Position numbers and translations under genes: made by a program | Source: Rotaria sordida | Taxonomy: Eukaryota; Rotifera; Eurotatoria; Philodinida; Philodinidae | Assembly: GCA_905250125.1 (NCBI GenBank) | Contig: CAJNOL010001046.1 | Location: 1-64,000 of the forward strand | Reading direction: 5' to 3' | DNA: 64,000 nucleotides | The notes under the pieces: model-generated | The model's input: the letters and a program-made list of their open reading frames with translations, nothing else | Told to the model about the DNA's origin: nothing | Database searches by the model: none | In this document: one piece after another, positions 11,501-24,240 of the stretch | How positions within the stretch are numbered: the stretch's first letter is position 1 | Layout of the letters: the number at the start of each line of letters is the position of its first letter

Positions 11501-13394
11501 TAATAAATAATAATACAGATTGATTCAAAAAAATAACTAGACAATAAAAATACTGAATATCTTCAGTCTGCTTTAATCATTCGGACTAGGATTTTTTGTC
11601 GATGATAGAAAATTCTTCAAAGATTTTATTAACAAGAAAATTGCCAATGATGCTGTTTTCAACTAGCACTGTCAATCAAAAGTATTTCCGTGTTCTTAAG
11701 GCTATACATCTGAAGATTTTAACATATGTACTACTTTAGAAATCTATGTCAACAAGATCAGTCCGATTTAGAAATGTGCGGAACCAAGTTTTTGGATCTC
11801 GGTTCTGATCTAAAGAAAACTAACATACGATGCAAAAGTAATGGCACAAAATGTTGACCCCTATTTTACTTCGATAGAAAGGTGCTGAAAGAAAAATTTT
11901 TTACCGAAAGATAGAGTTTTGTCTCTTCTTTCAAATTATATATAACTTATTTTTATAACACGTGTGTAAATGAAACGGTACAATAAAAGAGAGAGACACC
12001 CTCAAAACAAATCCACACTTTTTGTATAATTTAGAAAAACATCACACAGTGTTGATTCTTTTATCTTTTGGATAAGTCTTTATAATAAACACGTTTTGAA
12101 AAGAAAATTTTGTTATCAGTTGATAGGAAATTTTCTCCTCTTTCGAATGGTGTATGTTTTATATCTGTCACACATTCGTAAATAAAAATTAGATGAAGAA
12201 GAAAGACTCCTCCAATAAGTTTGCAATTTTTATACGAATCAGTGAAAAATATTGGTAGATGACAGTTAAGCATTATTAATTGTCGTTTTACAAACTGTTT
12301 TTAATGAGGTCATAAAAGTCAAAGTAACCACTGTTTCACAAGGGCTTTTTAATGAGTACACGAAAATCAAATTAATTTCTTTCTAACAAGATATTTTTTT
12401 GCCTAATTAATATAAGAATTGCAAATTTTTTGCAGGTCTCTTTCTTTCTCTTCTTCATCTAATTTTTATTTACGAATGTGTGACAGATATAAAACATACA
12501 CCATTCGAAAGAGAAGAAAATCTCCTATCAACTGATAACAAAATTTTCTTTTCACAACGTGTTTATTATAAAGACTTATCCAAAAGATAAAAGAATCAAC
12601 ACTGTGTGATGTTTTTCTAAATTATACAAAAAGTGTGGATTTGTTTTGAGGGTGTCTCTCTCTTTTATTGTACCGTTTCATTTACACACGTGTTATAAAA
12701 ATAAGTTATACATAATTTGAAAGAAGAGACAAAGCTCTATCTTTTGGTAAAAAATTTGTCTTTCAGCACCTTTCTATCGAAGTGAAATAGGGGTCAACAT
12801 TTTGTATCATTATTTTTGCATCGTATGTTATTTCGGAATTTATTTGTATCACATTTAAAGAAGTTCTTGAATATTTGCTTTTTGATTTATTTGTTATCCA
12901 CTAAAAATTTCCCATGTCTACTTCAATGAATAGATCAGATACGACAGTTTCTTTATAAATAAAAACATTGTCGAATTTTCTATTAGCGAGAAAAAAAAAT
13001 CGACTCGATTGATTAAAACAGACTAGAAATATTAAAATTATCTTATATATTCTAGGCATATAATGCTCATCGTGGTTTATTAACAAATACAAATGATGAT
13101 ATTAATATACAACAAGAATTATTTCCTATTAATACATTTAATGATCGAAAATTATATAGTGATATTCGTATTCGTCTTGAACAACGTTTACGTGATGCTG
13201 GTTTAATACAAACAGATTATGCACGACAAGCATTAGCTGCATTACAAAAACCACCAAAACGTATTGATACACAAGCAAATCAAATGTGGAATGGTTTTAC
13301 ATTTAAAACAGATAATATTGAACAACATAATATATCAAAACCAATAAAACGAGATTTTATTAGTCATTCAGTATTTTATGGAATAGAAAATTAA
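8540..13394 (+). CDS. CCDC148: Coiled-coil domain-containing protein 148 orthologue
   Basis: Eleven exons keep phase: 8540-8597, 8661-8804, 8842-9103, 9167-9309, 10026-10212, 10251-10407, 10467-10537, 10602-10737, 10805-10945, 11186-11473 and 13056-13394, giving 641 residues (the human protein has about 590). Recognisable blocks are KYRQVNYDAMRDI near the N-terminus, a central YPGD...RRT...YYPKRSRQEM segment, a long charged coiled coil (KWRDKQLE to AERVRPHVEID) and a C-terminal RLEQRLRDAGLIQTDYA...PPKR block. These occur in the same order in vertebrate CCDC148, whose molecular role is poorly known. The exon 2 donor could be 8799 instead of 8805, which removes two residues. The gene ends 188 bp before the convergent BTBD9 stop. 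Introns 4 and 10 are enlarged by inverted-repeat insertions. Confidence 0.88.
9347..9953. mobile_element. Inverted-repeat MITE-like element in CCDC148 intron 4
   Basis: About 100 bp at each end are inverted copies. The left end reads ATTGCGAACAAAAATT and the same word occurs reverse-complemented near 9934-9949. The 607-bp element is bounded by AGCTAC at 9341-9346 and 9954-9959, a plausible 6-bp target-site duplication. It has no open frame, so it would depend on a transposase encoded elsewhere. It inflates an intron that would otherwise be about 100 bp. Confidence 0.7.
11821..12830. mobile_element. Mariner-like palindromic element in CCDC148 intron 10
   Basis: Two arms of about 410 bp (11821-12233 and about 12412-12830) are roughly 95 percent identical in inverted orientation around a spacer of about 180 bp. 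The element is flanked by TA on both sides, the target of Tc1/mariner elements. The terminal sequence contains TGCAAAAGTAATGGC, close to the TGCAAAAGTAATTGC of mariner ends such as Hsmar1 (known from memory, not searched). No transposase frame remains. Transcribed inside CCDC148 pre-mRNA, it would form a very long hairpin. Confidence 0.8.
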
Positions 13395-13582
13395 ATATTA
13401 TTTTTTTTATTGAAATAACACGAAAAAAATGAAAAGATAAAGAAAAAAAAGACCACAGATCATTTCTTTACATAAATAAATACATAAAAATTTTATACAA
13501 TAATAAGTATTAGTCAAAATATTTAATTTAAATAAAGTGTTAGTACGAATATCGAAAACAATTTAATAAAAAAAAAATTATT

Positions 13583-16500
13583 TTATATAATCTTTTCATT
13601 ATTTTCGTTTTCAATAGAATATATTCCTGTTAAATCAGATTTTATCGTATATGGTAATAATGTATGTGTTTGTATTAATAAACCATTATCTGTTGTTGTT
13701 GATGAATTACAATTTGTTATATCAAATAATGGTTCCAATGATTTATAATATTCTTCATATGTTACACTATTTGCTTCATGATCATCAGTTGTTAACATAG
13801 ATGTTTGTTCATTCATATAAGATTTAAGTACATCTGGTCGACATGGACATTCAAAATGTACACAATGAAATACTTCATTAGCTGTATTATGTGTACCACA
13901 TATACGTATAAAAACAACAATACGAGGAGAAAATGTTAAGATTTCCCATGATCTATACAACAAGAAAAAAACAATAGATATTCAATAAAATATAAAGTTG
14001 TGAAAAAGAACAAAATTTAATAACAACATATTGTTCTATAATGTTAAGCAGTTAGATTAAATCTTGATAGTGATTGTAATAGCCAATGAAGTTTTCTATA
14101 CAATGCATTCATTTCATAGATGAAGATTTCTAAAAACTCGGAAACGGTTTTTTTACCGGTTTTTGTGATATGTTTTACTCTTTTAAGAAGAAGGTTCTAC
14201 TAAATGCAACGATCTCTCAATCTGTTCAAAAATTTGTGCTCTTTAAAATGATTCTGACAGTCTGCTAGAACCTAAAAACTACCGTATCTGATTTTCTTAG
14301 AAACCTTCCCAATATAGTTCACCTATGAAATCTTAGTATCGAGTGCATTGCCTATTAAAATCACTATCTGGATTTGAGCTAGGTGCTTAACGTTGTAAAA
14401 AATACGTTGTTGTTAAACTTTTTTTTCACTATCTTACATATAAAAAGAAAACTTACTTGCAAGCAATTGCTTGTTTATCAACAGCTTTTGTCCATGTTAC
14501 ATTATCATATGAAGTTTCAATGTAATAAGAATACGAACGATTATCACAATCCCATAATAATAATCTAATATAAAATGAAATAAAAGTTTATTTTAATTAC
14601 AATAATCATTCGTCTTAGAATAGAAGATTTCAAAAGAAAAATGAAAGCATTTTTCGGATAGCATGAATATTGCAGTGCTGACTTTGGCAGTTGACTCTCG
14701 ACAATTACCAAAAGTTGTGTTGTCATTGAAATTTTGTTTTCAATTGGACTGGGCTTTCAGCAATTGTCGAAAATTCAGTTTTATGTAAAGACGGAATTTC
14801 GGCACTGCCAAAGGTTCTGTAATAGACTGTTGACATTAACTCGTAATTAAATGGAAAATTACTAGACTTTCGACAATTTCTTCATTAACTACAGTCTTTG
14901 GGCAGTATATAAGTTTGATGCTGTCGAAATTCTTCAGATCAGATCTTCTTGACTTCCTGAACTTATGACTATTGGTGTTAGCATTCGAATCCATTAGTTC
15001 ACTAACCGTTATAACTCCAGGACAAGCAGTTAGTCACTTATTGCCGAAAGTGTATTAATTAAAGAAGCTGCCGAAAGTTGTTTTTCTCATTTGACTTTCG
15101 GCTAGAGCAAGACTGAGTTTTTGGCAATTGCCGACAGTTCAGTCCCCTTACAGACGAAAGTCAAATGAAAATATAACTTTCGGCAATTGTCGAAAGTCAA
15201 CTGCCAAAGTCAGCACTGAAAAATTCGCGTTTCCCCATTTTTCTCCACGATAAAAATAAGAACGGTAAAAGCTATACGTATTAATATTTCAATTAATTAA
15301 AAGAAAGTTTTCTCCTATGTTCAATGCATTTTTTCTTTCGATAAATATTACATAGATATAACAAGATCTTCTTTTCCTTAGTCACTCACATGAAATATTC
15401 TGTTCGGACGTTAAATATCAATATTATATTCTCTTAATATACTTTGCGTAAATATTAACTGTGATTTAACATTATAAAGTACAGGCAAAAAGTTTAGAAA
15501 TTAAGTATTTTTGACTTTTTTCCTTAATGGTAACAATTAGAATAAATCAAAGAAAATATTTAATTAACTGGAACAATCTCTTATCAAGATAGATACGTAT
15601 TAATTTCTCATTAACAGGTTGAAGTAAAAGCTCCCTGAAAAAAACGTTTTCTGGGTTCTGTCAAAGACATTTTTGCAAACAAGTTCATCTAGTAGAGAAA
15701 ACATTTCTGAATAAGATAGAATGTCCCAAAGCTCTCCATAATCTAACTTGAGTTAACTGCACTCATCCTATGAAAGGTCTCAGAGTATAAAACACAGTAA
15801 ATTCATATAAATTTCCATAAAAACAACAAAAAACAGCCTCGTGCACGATTATTATCGTTCGCTGGAAATAATCCGTGGAGAATTCGGATACATCTTATTT
15901 TATTTAGAAATGTTCTCTCTATGGGATGAACTTGTTTGCAAAATGTTTCTCATAGAATCTAGAAAACTGGTTTTGGTTTCCTTGAAATCTTTCATTCAAA
16001 CTTATTAATGGGAATTTGATAAATATCTATCCGAATATGAAATCGTTTCAACTACTCAAATTTTGTCTCCGATTTGTTCTAGTTGTTACTGTTAATGAAA
16101 AAAGTTAAAAATACTTCGTTTCTAAACTTTTTTAGTCTCATCTTGTTTATGGTATCATCGAGTTTGATCAATTTTAATCTTAAGACTAAATAAATTGGTT
16201 CGATCTTTATATTTAAAATTAATCTTTTTTTTTTCTATTTTTAATTATAGTTAATTTCGATGAAATAGGAAAACCAAGAAATTCATCGTATTTAAGTGTT
16301 AACGAGAACAATAAAAAACATATTTCTACATTTCATCAAACTTGTCATATCATATATATATATTTACTTTACAACCATCTCTCATCTTCAAATCAGAAAA
16401 ATATTCACCTCATTGAACTAACAACATGTGGTTGACATAATTGAATAACAATTCCACCTGAACCAAGTTGATGACATGTATATCCTAATTAAATTAAAAA

Positions 16501-19500
16501 AAAATTTTTTTCTACCCAAGAAAAACAATGTCAGTTTTTATTTTTATTAATACCTGAATCCCAATCATAAGAAAGATAATCTCCATTGATCAATGCATTT
16601 CGTACTCGACTAACACCTTCGGATACAACAGCACTAGCTTCTAATGTTGCTACATTATTTACTGGAGCTGAAAAAAAATAAAAAATAAGAATAATATATA
16701 TATGAACTTTTTCTAGTTTCTGTTTATTTCATACCATATATATCTCCAACGAGTGCAAATGGTTTTTGAATATAATAAACTTCCATTGAAACAAGATGAA
16801 ATACTTTATTAACAGTATTATATGTACCAACAATACGAATTGATCTAAAAAGATTTATTATTATTTTAGAAAATATTAATTTTAATAATATACGTTGCAA
16901 CAATAGGTGCAAAATATAATTTTTGCCATGAACGACATAAATATGCACGATAATCAATAATACGTGTCCATGTTACATCATCAGCTGATACTTCAACATA
17001 ATATGAATATGCACTAGAATAGAAAAAATAAATTTAATTTATTCATATTAATAAATATTTTTCTTTTCTATTACCGAGTATCTTTATCCCAAAGTAATAA
17101 TTTAATATGATTAATTATTGATGGTCCATCTAATTTAACACAAATATTATGTAAATCATCGATTGGATGTCTAGTAAAACCACGATCCTAAAATTTAATA
17201 AATTTAATAATTGTTTGTTTGCATAAAAATATAAATGTTACGAACAAGATCATAATTAGTTATATCACCATCGAGTAGAGCATGTTTCATTTCTCCTAGA
17301 AAGAAAAATTTACTTATTAATATTAAACTTGAGTATTCTTTGAATAGTATTTAGTCAAAAAACTTTCAAGAATAATAAAGAAAATTAAATGGTACAACAA
17401 ATTCAATTCTGTTGTCCAATATATTGTAGAGATTGGCAAATCTTGATTGCAAACACTAACTCGAAGTAGATTAGTCTTATTGAGAAAGCTTTAAGACGAC
17501 AGCATTAATTTTGTTCGCGAAAGTCCAAAAAAGCGATTTTGATATTTTCCTGATTCTCTACGATTTTAACGTGTTATCGTCCATTTTCTTATTAAGAAAT
17601 AAAGCTGAGTAGAGTTCTCATTACAAAAAAATTTCGAGGTAAATAGTTGAAACTATGAGTCTCTTAGAGGCAACATATTGTATTGACCTTCTATCTCCTC
17701 CGTATGATGGTCGATCAAGTCTTGATTGGCTCTTGCGATCAGAGTTCAACTTATTCTATTTATGATGAAAATATGAAACCAAAGAATTGAAGTTTAGGTA
17801 ATTTTTCACTGGCAGTGAAATTTTCTGTGACTACGGTATATCTCGAACACAATCACTAGGATAAATATCTTTTATTAAATCAGTACATAAGAGTATTGTA
17901 TGAAGAATAATTGTATTAACCATCATGAAATGTTTATATTTATTCTAAATGTTTTTCTTTTAAATTTCTATTTTTCTATTAATATTCAAAATATTTTTAC
18001 CTTCTATAACTTGAGCATGATGTGATTTTGTTGCAATATTTTCATCTAATCCTATTAAATAAAAAAAACATTTTTTTAAAAAAAAAAAAAAGAGAATGTT
18101 TCAAAATTATCTTCAAATATTCTTACTTAATCTTCCACGATAATTTTTTCCTCGTATAAATAAATCTTTATTATTTCCTAATTGATTTATATTATCATCA
18201 TTATTATTTATTGTTGTTCTTGTTTCATCATTAATTGAATCAATAGCATCCATTAAATGATTAAGATCAAATAAATTTGAATAACGTACAATTTTTAATA
18301 ATTCATTCATTGACATTAATGTTAAACGTACTTTTGATACAATATCATTAAGTGGATTCCAATTTTCATCTTGTTCTTGATAATGATTTTCATGCCATTT
18401 TTTAACTGCATAAAATATTTCAATTTCAGGACAATAAAATGAATCACGTGCAATTATTGATGAAAATGCTTCCTATAATATGACAATGCATTAATATTTC
18501 TTATCAGTTATATAAATATATAAAAAGAAAGAAAAACGATAAAACACATCAGTTATATTCATCAAAATGATGTTACAAAATGTATTTATTCAAATTTTTC
18601 TTACGACTTTAATATTTATAATAAATGCTCAATATCCAGTACCTATTCCACCAGGTGGTCGAATGGCAGTACACGGTTGGCTTATACTTCCATGGGATAC
18701 AAATGTAACTGATGGTCCTATTCAAGCATGGTTTTCTCATCATGTTCCAAAATTTGGAATAGATTCTCCACATAATTTTCAAATAATTCTTAATGGTCTA
18801 TTAACTCCATTATCTTGTTTTAATACTGAATTAATTCCACAACCTATACCAATACCATATCCACCAAAAGATAATCTTCTTCAATATGAATATACAATAA
18901 CACCTCCTCCTGCATTTTCATTAAATGATCTTTTATTAGAAAATTTAACGGAATTTAAAGGTGTTATTTATAATGGTTCATTTGATACAATTTATGAACG
19001 TATTCCACTTGCTTTAGGTATATTAACTATTCGACAATTAACTACAAGTGTTTATTTAAATGAATCACAATTAATTCCAACATATCCTGATTTACGTTAT
19101 CTTTCATATCCACGTGATATGTCATCAACAGGTGATACAAAACCATTTCAACATATGTATTTTATACATGAAATTCATTCAATACCTGATTTTGATCATA
19201 TTATTCATGTTATTATTGATACAACACGATGTCATTGTGATAGAAAACATTCATTATTATGTAATAATAAAAAACTTTTACAACAAATTCGTACACCTGG
19301 TATTGAATGGTCATTTCCAACATTAACAAATGATGTTAAAAATCGTTTATTACCTCCTATGATTATTAAAGGTCGAATAACAGATGGGCCTGTTATGTGT
19401 CCAATAACTATTCTCGAATCCATACATTGTATGATTGGACCAAATTTTGATGAAAAATGTTAAGCAAAAAAAAAAGAAAAACATAAAGACTTACAGATGA

Positions 19501-21575
19501 TAATGTTAAAAATTCATTTGTTTTAATTATTTCCGGTGCATGATTATCAATAAATCGAGCTGAATGTTGTTTAAGATTTTTTAAATTATAAAGACAAGCT
19601 GTATCATAAATTGTACAAACATTTTTTAATGATAAAATTGATTTTAAATATATTGATAAACTAGTTTCTAATTGTTGAAAACCATATTGATGTACAAGAC
19701 CAAGTAAATCAAGTAAAATATCTTCCTTTAAAAAAAAACAAAAAAAGAATTAATATGATCATTAGAAACAGAAAATAAAATTTTCTTTTTCTACTTTTTC
19801 TTTAAGTAAATTAATTCGTCCTGTATAAATATATTGTAAAAGAATTTTAAATGCTGCTGATTGACATTCTTTTATTTCAATTATATGATTATCACATTGA
19901 GATTCACGTAAACCTCCATAAAGTAAGGCACGAAAATATTCTGAACGTGCAGCTAAAATAATACGATGAGCATAAAAATGTTCCGATTCAACTAATAATT
20001 CAATATCACTGTAATCAGATTGATTAAAGAGATTACCTAAAAAATAAAAAAAAATGAATTATTTATTCGAAAGGAAATAGATTTTCAAATAATACGACAG
20101 ATTTCTAATTTATAAAAGGATAATTAAAAGAATATTTTTGTCTTGCAGTATAGGATGCTACTAAGTGGCAGATTTAGTCATCCGATTTATTAATATCAAC
20201 TGCAGGTCTAGACAAAAGATTAAATCTATCCATATACGCTAGCTAGAAGAATAGGTATATGTCACAATATAGGTCAGTATGCTATCGGGTGAGTGATTTG
20301 AGATAACACTAGCCGTATAGCAACTTGTTCAGTATTATTTCGTGACTGTTGATACTGAGGTTTGAACACAGTACCTTGTAGATACATGTCGAATAATGTG
20401 TAATCACTCAACCATGGCGAACAAAGGACAAATGATGATGCATGAAATCGACATTATCATATGTCTCATATCGAATGAAGGAAGGTTTTTATTTGTAGAT
20501 TTCATTCAGTAAACATGTGTTATTATTCTATATAATAAATTTAATAAATGTTTTTTGTTTAGTCTTATTATTTTGAATAAATTGAGTTTTATTGGATTCG
20601 AAAAAAACTTCATTTTACTCTCTGTTTCTTTTGGCTAATAAACACATATTAAAATATTACAAAGTACTGTATTCTATGTTACATCTTTTAGAAAAAAGTT
20701 CAGTTCGAAATGATAAGAAATAGCATACGTATGACGACAATACTGAGCGATTTATTTATTCTATTGTATTCAATATAACTTTGATGACATAGATAATCGG
20801 CAATTCAATGATGTTTCGAAATGAGATAAATAATTCATGTAATTCAAGGTTGAAATTAAATCAGTTTTAAATAATTTCAAAACCTTATAAATATCTTTCA
20901 TTATAAACAAACAAAAAAAAGATAATCAAAGTTAGAAAATATGTCAATGAATTTAATAATTCGACAAGGAGAAAAAGTCAAATTTTATTTGATATCATTT
21001 TTAAAAATTTATTTCGATATATGAGTGTTTAAAATTCTTATTCGAAATAAATTAAGATTTAGTCTTTAGAAAATTTTCTCTTGAATATTTTATCGGACAA
21101 AAAAGAAAATTATCTTTATCAATAAATAAAATGTATAGAAAAATGTTCTTTGTTTTTCTTTTTCTCATAACAAAAAAAAACTAATTCTCTATCGACATCA
21201 TTTGATTTTAAACGCATAAAAATAGAATTACATATTCTATAGTTACATACCAAAATCTCCCGAAAGAGCCGATGTATGATTTATGTCTCCTAAACTATCA
21301 GACGTCTCAACTGAATTCGATCTATGATTGTTATTATGATTATTAACTGATTGATTTTGACTATTAATTGCTGCATTTGATAAAGCATGTTGTTGCCAAG
21401 TTGACATAATTATCTATAATAAATATAGACAAATATTAAAAAAGCAATTATATAATAATTACAAAACAAAAAAAAACACAAGAATTCAAGAACTTTAATC
21501 TTCTTTTTTTTTTTGTTCAATATTGTTAAATAAACTAACCTCTTGTCGTCTCAAAGTTGTTCGTCTTCTAAACAT
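13583..21575 (-). CDS. BTBD9: BTB/POZ domain-containing protein 9
   Basis: Thirteen phase-consistent exons follow the ATG at 21407: 21251-21407, 19795-20036, 19495-19725, 18127-18472, 18001-18051, 17246-17295, 17075-17187, 16894-17013, 16735-16844, 16554-16667, 16409-16484, 14457-14564 and 13583-13952 (695 residues). An in-frame upstream exon, 21540-21575 (12 codons, MFRRRTTLRRQE), would splice to 21413 and add 14 residues, so the span given includes it. Domain order matches animal BTBD9. The BTB domain has FYAHRIILAARSEYFRALLY. A BACK region and an ENIAT linker follow. Then come two discoidin (F5/8C-like) domains, each with the pattern LLLWD...SYSYY...W...IRI.GT.NT. BTBD9 is a presumed CUL3 adaptor linked in animals to synaptic plasticity, sleep and iron handling. 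The exon 6 donor (GTTCGT) is weak but is required by phase and homology. Confidence 0.93.
14673..15218. mobile_element. Inverted-repeat element with CAGTGCTGAC termini in BTBD9 intron
   Basis: The ends CAGTGCTGACTTTGGCAGTT and its inverted copy at 15199-15218 belong to terminal repeats of about 60 bp. Inside, the word TTTCGGCAATTG and variants recur many times in both orientations, so the element is largely built from sub-terminal repeats. No transposase frame and no clear target-site duplication are visible. The CAGTG...CACTG ends are loosely hAT-like, but the family is unresolved. Confidence 0.65.
15488..16133. mobile_element. Fold-back element in BTBD9 intron
   Basis: Arms 15488-15755 and about 15870-16133 are inverted copies with moderate divergence. 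Shared words include TTTGCAAACAAGTTCATC at about 15673-15690 (inverted at about 15929-15946) and AAGTTTAGAAA at the outer edge. The spacer is about 110 bp. It lies 270 bp from the preceding element in the same 1.84-kb intron, and the two account for most of that intron's length. Confidence 0.65.
18567..19463 (+). CDS. Secreted protein of unknown family, nested in a BTBD9 intron on the opposite strand
   Basis: A single uninterrupted 298-codon frame lies inside the intron 18473-19494 of BTBD9 and runs antisense to it. The first ~21 residues (hydrophobic FLTTLIFIINA then QYP) form a classical signal peptide. The mature part is rich in proline and aromatic residues, with several N-glycosylation sequons (NVT, NLT, NGS, NES) and seven cysteines, including a CHC pair and a C-terminal cysteine. 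This fits an extracellular or luminal protein. I recognise no domain. Its AT-ending codon use matches the neighbouring genes, so it does not look foreign by composition. Being intronless, it could be a retrocopy or a young gene. The start was chosen as the first of two adjacent ATGs preceding the signal peptide. Confidence 0.8.
   Translation: MMLQNVFIQIFLTTLIFIINAQYPVPIPPGGRMAVHGWLILPWDTNVTDGPIQAWFSHHVPKFGIDSPHNFQIILNGLLTPLSCFNTELIPQPIPIPYPPKDNLLQYEYTITPPPAFSLNDLLLENLTEFKGVIYNGSFDTIYERIPLALGILTIRQLTTSVYLNESQLIPTYPDLRYLSYPRDMSSTGDTKPFQHMYFIHEIHSIPDFDHIIHVIIDTTRCHCDRKHSLLCNNKKLLQQIRTPGIEWSFPTLTNDVKNRLLPPMIIKGRITDGPVMCPITILESIHCMIGPNFDEKC
20037..21250 (-). other. Long first intron of BTBD9
   Basis: This 1.2-kb intron separates the N-terminal low-complexity exon from the BTB exon. 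Apart from the SINE candidate near its 3' end it is AT-rich, and I recognise nothing else in it. Confidence 0.6.
20150..20415 (-). repeat. Candidate tRNA-derived SINE in BTBD9 intron 1
   Basis: On the minus strand an A-box-like word (TGGTTGAGTGATTA, complement of 20401-20414) is followed at tRNA spacing by a perfect B box, GTTCAAACC (complement of 20359-20367). The B box sits in a nearly paired T-arm (CTGTG...CTCAG). The acceptor stem is not convincing, so this is more likely a tRNA-related SINE head than a tRNA gene. The tail boundary at about 20150 is a guess. Confidence 0.4.
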
Positions 21576-24204
21576 TATTCAATCGCATAGACAACGAAGG
21601 TAATGAATAAATGAAGAAAAAAAACAAACTCACATGTATCTTTTCGATAGATTATGTAAATTAGATAAAAAAAAGACCTACGTCATTTTGATGTCAAAAA
21701 AAATTTCTATTTTTTAATCTTATTTTTTTTTGTTTTTTGAAGTAATTTGATCAGATAGAAAAAAAAAAAAGAAATATTTTATATAAAAGAATATTCATTT
21801 TTCTCGAAAGATGATTAACTAACTCAATTTCTCGCTATTGACAATTGATTAGTTAGGTGATGATAGATAGTTCGTTCCAATAATTATTTGAAGTTGAGAA
21901 TAAAACAAACAAACCAAACAAATAAGAAATCCTTAGATGTCACTAAAATACAAGTTTAAAAGAAAAAAAAAAAAAAAAAAAAGGGTCAAAACAATTTTGC
22001 TAGATAATAAGTATTTAGCATTTAAAGAATTATAGATACATTTTAGTCTAATTTTTATGTAATTGATTTGAAAGAAAAGAATTATTATTGTATAATGATT
22101 GTTTAGAAATTCTCCAAAGACAATAATCATTTCTCTAATATAGCAAATAATTAAAGAATAAATTCTAATATATATAAACGATAGTATTGTTTTTCCCTAA
22201 TGTCACAAAATATAAAAAAAAACCTAAACTAAACTCATGTTTGAATATGATTAATGAATAATGAAATGAAAAATATTTCATATTTATAAATACTCATTAC
22301 GATTCTATTTGACCTAGTCTCCAATGAGTTTTTAGAACCTATAAATTATCTTTTAATCATTTATAAAATATTAGAATATGAATGATTCTGTGTCGATAAA
22401 TATTAACATTTTTTCTAAATTCATGTAACATTACAAACAAGATCATAATAACCTAGTAAGTTTATTGCGTGACAAGAAGACTATTCGTAAGTGTAGTTGA
22501 CATCAGAGACACGGAAGAAAAACATTAAAGAAATTGCATAGAAGAGACAGCAAATATTCGTGTCATAGAGCGAGATATGCCAAGTTAAATGAAATTCTAA
22601 ATATAATTAGAGGTATGATGTCCTTATTTTTTTTGCCTCATAAGACTTTTGCAAGACACAGTATATATATATATATCTTTTGAGATAATGTTCAATAACA
22701 ATGATAAATTATAGATAATATTACTAATAGCTATTCATTCGTGATCAAATTTTAGATGGAAAAAAAAAAATTAAACCATCAGAATAATTTTAAAACGAAT
22801 CCTTAACACGAAAGGAATGTTCTTTTTTAAGTATCTTTTGTTCTCTTTATTATAATGAATGTCCTTTTAGCTTCAAAGAATAAAGGGAGACTATAAATAA
22901 TCACGAGTAAGTCTTTTTTTGTCTTTTGGAATAGGTTCCTTCAATTTCTAAAAGCATATATATATATAATTTTTCATATAAACGCCTACAATCAAAATTC
23001 TTTAATAAATACTTGACTTTTAAGATTTTATTCGATATGTTTTGACATCAATTATCTTACAGTTTCCTGAAGCATTATAAAAGCATGACTAGATAGAAAC
23101 TCCAGGTAAACCAACATATAAATATTCTTCATTGTACTGGAAAAAATGAATGCAAAAACAAAAATATATCAATAAAAAAAAAGCAACACAACTAAATCAG
23201 ATTAAGATTTTATTTTTTTTTTTTATTCATGATAGTCCTATTATAGTTAATCTTTGCAAAAGTATTAATGTTCTTTAAAGACTTTGTAATCTCATTAAAT
23301 TTGCAATAGTCTGATCCAAAGAAAAAAAAAAAACAAAAAAACAAGATTCATTTGAAATAAATCTATGGTACATTATCATATGGAATCTTCATAGTCCACT
23401 TCTCAGACGAAATGTGTCGAGTTAGATGACATATGCATGAAGTGATCTTGAAAAAAAAAAGACTTCATAATTGTGCACTTATTTTTATCCTTGAGATATT
23501 CTAACTAACTAGATGAGTATACTTGACAAATTTTTTTTTCTTGTTCCTGTTGCCTCTTCATAAATACTATTCCTTTCCTATCTAGAATTCTAAAAAATTT
23601 ATATATTATCGACAAATGATTTGATTAAAGAAATGAAATATTAAACAAAATAATCAACTATTGTGTGCTCGAAGGCAAATACATCTCGGCATACCATATA
23701 AGCGAACTTTATGATCGCCTGCTGCTTTATCCGGACTCGATTGACTTCCGACTAAAATATTCACTCATATTGACATATATTGCGACAAATGCCGATTGGT
23801 AGCATATATAGTTCGTCATGTTCTCTAACTTATATAAGAATATGTAATGGTTTAAATGATAGACATTTATGTTTTAAACAAAATCAATCGTTCATCATGA
23901 TCTTGGATTGCACAATGTATGATATATTTTTTCCTTTCAATAAAATATATTATTAAAAAAAAACAGGGTTATATATAAAAAAGAAGAATAGGGCTAACAT
24001 TTCATTATTCAACATATATAGTTTCGAAATAGTAATGACTTATTGTAGTTAGTCTTATTTTCTCACTTGCTCATTCATACATGGATGTAGACCCCTCTCT
24101 AGAGGAATTTGATCTCAAAAAAATGTGAAGAAAGCGGAAAGAAAAGAGCGACATCAAACTAGAGAAACACCAGAAGAGAGTGTGAGAAATAGAAAAGGGA
24201 GAAA

Positions 24205-24240
24205 AAAAAGAGAAAAGAAAAGAAAAGAAAAGAAAAGAAA
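24205..24240. repeat. AAAAG tandem repeat
   Basis: A purine-only tract ends in about seven copies of the pentamer AAAAG (GAAAA). It lies within a longer purine-rich stretch, 24120-24240. Confidence 0.85.
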
